The notes under the pieces are model-generated. The model had not been told where the DNA came from. It ran no database searches and was given only the letters and a program-made list of their open reading frames with translations. A stretch of DNA of 6,502 nt from Bacilli bacterium (lineage in GTDB: Bacteria; Bacillota_I; Bacilli_A; RFN20; CAG-826): NCBI GenBank assembly GCA_024413875.1, contig JAKSVY010000069.1:1-6502 (forward strand), given 5' to 3'. The translations under genes and the position numbers were made by a program. This document shows, piece by piece, positions 5,421 to 6,502 of the stretch; within the stretch, counting starts at the first letter, position 1, and every line of letters starts with the position of its first letter.

Positions 5421-6377
5421 ATGAATAAATTGAATTCTTTAGTCGCTATTTTATCTATTTTAACTTTAGCGTCTTGTAATAAGAAATCCCCTACTAATGA
5501 AGATACAACGCATACTCATAATTATAACTCTGCTGGTATTTGTGAATGTGGAGACACTCTTTCAAAAGAACTCACGAAAGACGAACTTTATGGTGATGTT
5601 GATACTGAATTAAATGTTATTAATGGAAAAGTATATTTTAACTTCACTCTTGAATGCAGTACTCATTTTTATTTAAATGAATATTTATATTCAACTGTTG
5701 ATGGTTCTCAAAACGAATTATTTAGAGCAATCGAATTATATAAAGATGGCGCTTTTTCTAATAACTGGTTTGCCTTCCATGATTATACATATGGATTAGA
5801 TATTGGTGTTGAAGGCAAAAAAGAATATGCACTATATTCAGAAGATGATCTTGAACATGACGCTAAATACTATTTTGCTGCAACGGTTAATGGAAATTAT
5901 AAAGCAATTACTATTTTCATTAATAGTTATCGTGAACATGGAAATTCTGAAATTCCATGGGTTGTTGAAGAGGAAAATAATCGTAGAACCGCTACATATT
6001 CATGTTCAAAATGCGGTAAATCCCTTGAATCAACTGAATATTTCATTAATGAAGGAACTCTTCCAGAGATTAAACTACAAAGCGGAAAAACACTTGAAGA
6101 GAACTTTGATACCCTTAGTAAATTAACTTCTACATATAGTAGCAGACTTGAATTCTATTATGCTGAATATAACAACATATATCAGGACGAAAATACCATT
6201 GTCGAAGCTAGCAAAGAATATACGTTATATTTTATCTTCCATGCTGCGAAAGGATATTGTTTACCACCATCATTCGTTATAAAGGATCAACAAGGTGCTT
6301 CAGTTCAAATACTAAACATTGCTGATAATTGGAAAAGTGCAAGCGCAAAAATTAAAGTAACTTCAGCAAACGCATAA
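5421..6377 (+). CDS. Lipoprotein of unknown function with HxH-CxCG and CxxC motifs (paralogue B)
   Basis: A paralogue of the preceding gene that aligns by eye along its whole length; function unknown. It has 318 residues. The signal peptide MNKLNSLVAILSILTLASC gives lipidated Cys19 and export. A short spacer leads to HTHNYNSAGICECGD (31-45) with H31, H33, C41 and C43. Then come KVYFNF (70-75), C79 matching C85 of the neighbour, and ELYKDGAF (105-112). The central element has H173, W180 and C195-S-K-C198-G, a cleaner CxxCG knuckle than in paralogue A. The C-terminal part shares the LP..L.SGK (214-223) and LPPSFVIKD (281-289) pattern, ending in predicted beta strands. AGGAGG (5409-5414) sits 6 nt before the ATG. 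Sequence divergence is high outside the motifs, so the duplication is old or the extracellular face evolves fast. Metal binding or structural roles are inference. Confidence 0.9.
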   Translation: MNKLNSLVAILSILTLASCNKKSPTNEDTTHTHNYNSAGICECGDTLSKELTKDELYGDVDTELNVINGKVYFNFTLECSTHFYLNEYLYSTVDGSQNELFRAIELYKDGAFSNNWFAFHDYTYGLDIGVEGKKEYALYSEDDLEHDAKYYFAATVNGNYKAITIFINSYREHGNSEIPWVVEEENNRRTATYSCSKCGKSLESTEYFINEGTLPEIKLQSGKTLEENFDTLSKLTSTYSSRLEFYYAEYNNIYQDENTIVEASKEYTLYFIFHAAKGYCLPPSFVIKDQQGASVQILNIADNWKSASAKIKVTSANA

Positions 6378-6380
6378 CAA

Positions 6381-6408
6381 AAAATACTCTCAGAAATGAG
6401 AGTATTTT
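6381..6408. terminator. Probable bidirectional terminator between convergent genes
   Basis: AAAATACTCTCA (6381-6392) and TGAGAGTATTTT (6397-6408) form a perfect 12-bp hairpin with a GAAA loop. T-rich sequence follows on the plus strand and an A run (6379-6384) precedes it, so it can act both ways. It ends the second lipoprotein gene (stop at 6377) and the minus-strand gene (stop at 6411-6413). Confidence 0.92.
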
Positions 6409-6410
6409 AT

Positions 6411-6502
6411 TTATAAAATAGCATCTTTAGTGTCCCTTGAAATTGTAATTACCTCAACATGTGATAAAGCTTCTTTAATCATGCTTGCAAAGTCAAATGT
6501 AT
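6411..6502 (-). CDS. C-terminal end of an unidentified minus-strand gene
   Basis: Reading leftward from 6500, 29 codons are open and end in TAA at 6413-6411. The tail reads FDFASMIKEALSHVEVITIS and ends RDTKDAIL. It looks like a normal coding end: a helix (SMIKEALSHV) and a strand (EVITIS). The shared hairpin at 6381-6408 sits right after its stop, which supports a real convergent gene. It is too short to assign to a family. Confidence 0.55.
   Translation of the reverse strand, partial: TFDFASMIKEALSHVEVITISRDTKDAIL

Noticed and set aside
5803..6126. Alternative-frame open stretch within the second lipoprotein gene
   Set aside because: Its frame overlaps a lipoprotein frame with a signal peptide, motifs and a paralogue; composition is that of an off-frame reading and no ribosome binding site precedes it.
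1..6502. CRISPR array, insertion sequence, tRNA or rRNA genes, phage or defence genes
   Set aside because: No repeat-spacer pattern, transposase, terminal inverted repeats, cloverleaf or defence-type domain was seen; the window is a housekeeping block plus two lipoproteins.

Overview
The window comes from an AT-rich, low-GC Gram-positive bacterium (Bacillota), most likely an uncultured gut member of the Bacilli/Erysipelotrichia-RFN20-RF39 sort. The order thrS - infC - rpmI - rplT, a T-box before thrS and an L20-type leader before infC are Bacillota hallmarks. The genus-level guess is inference from composition and from the lipoprotein style. The standard code fits: every Trp is TGG and no in-frame TGA occurs. 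All eight visible stops are TAA or TAG.

Layout. Positions 1-639 hold the C-terminal two-thirds of a ROK-family sugar kinase or regulator whose start lies outside the window. Positions 640-930 hold a promoter, a threonine T-box riboswitch with an ACC specifier, and its terminator, leading into thrS (931-2838, threonyl-tRNA synthetase). After the thrS terminator, a new promoter and an L20-type autoregulatory leader with an antiterminator/terminator switch (about 2920-3041) precede infC-rpmI-rplT (3064-4220). infC starts at an ATT codon at 3064, not at the downstream ATG at 3217. A strong terminator closes the operon.

Positions 4353-6377 hold two tandem paralogous lipoprotein genes. Each is a separate unit with its own AT-rich promoter and terminator, and their upstream regions are nearly the same. 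Both proteins have a lipobox, an HxH...CxCGD cluster just after the membrane anchor, a central CxxC knuckle and a beta-rich C-terminal part. Their function is unknown, and they are the least explained part of the window. A perfect 12-bp terminator hairpin, likely bidirectional, separates them from the 3' end of a gene on the minus strand (6411-6502).

The core genes form a translation block under RNA-level feedback. Uncharged tRNA-Thr should open the T-box to raise ThrRS. Excess ribosomal protein L20 should close the leader to lower IF3, L35 and L20. The AUU start of infC adds a second, IF3-dependent loop at translation initiation.
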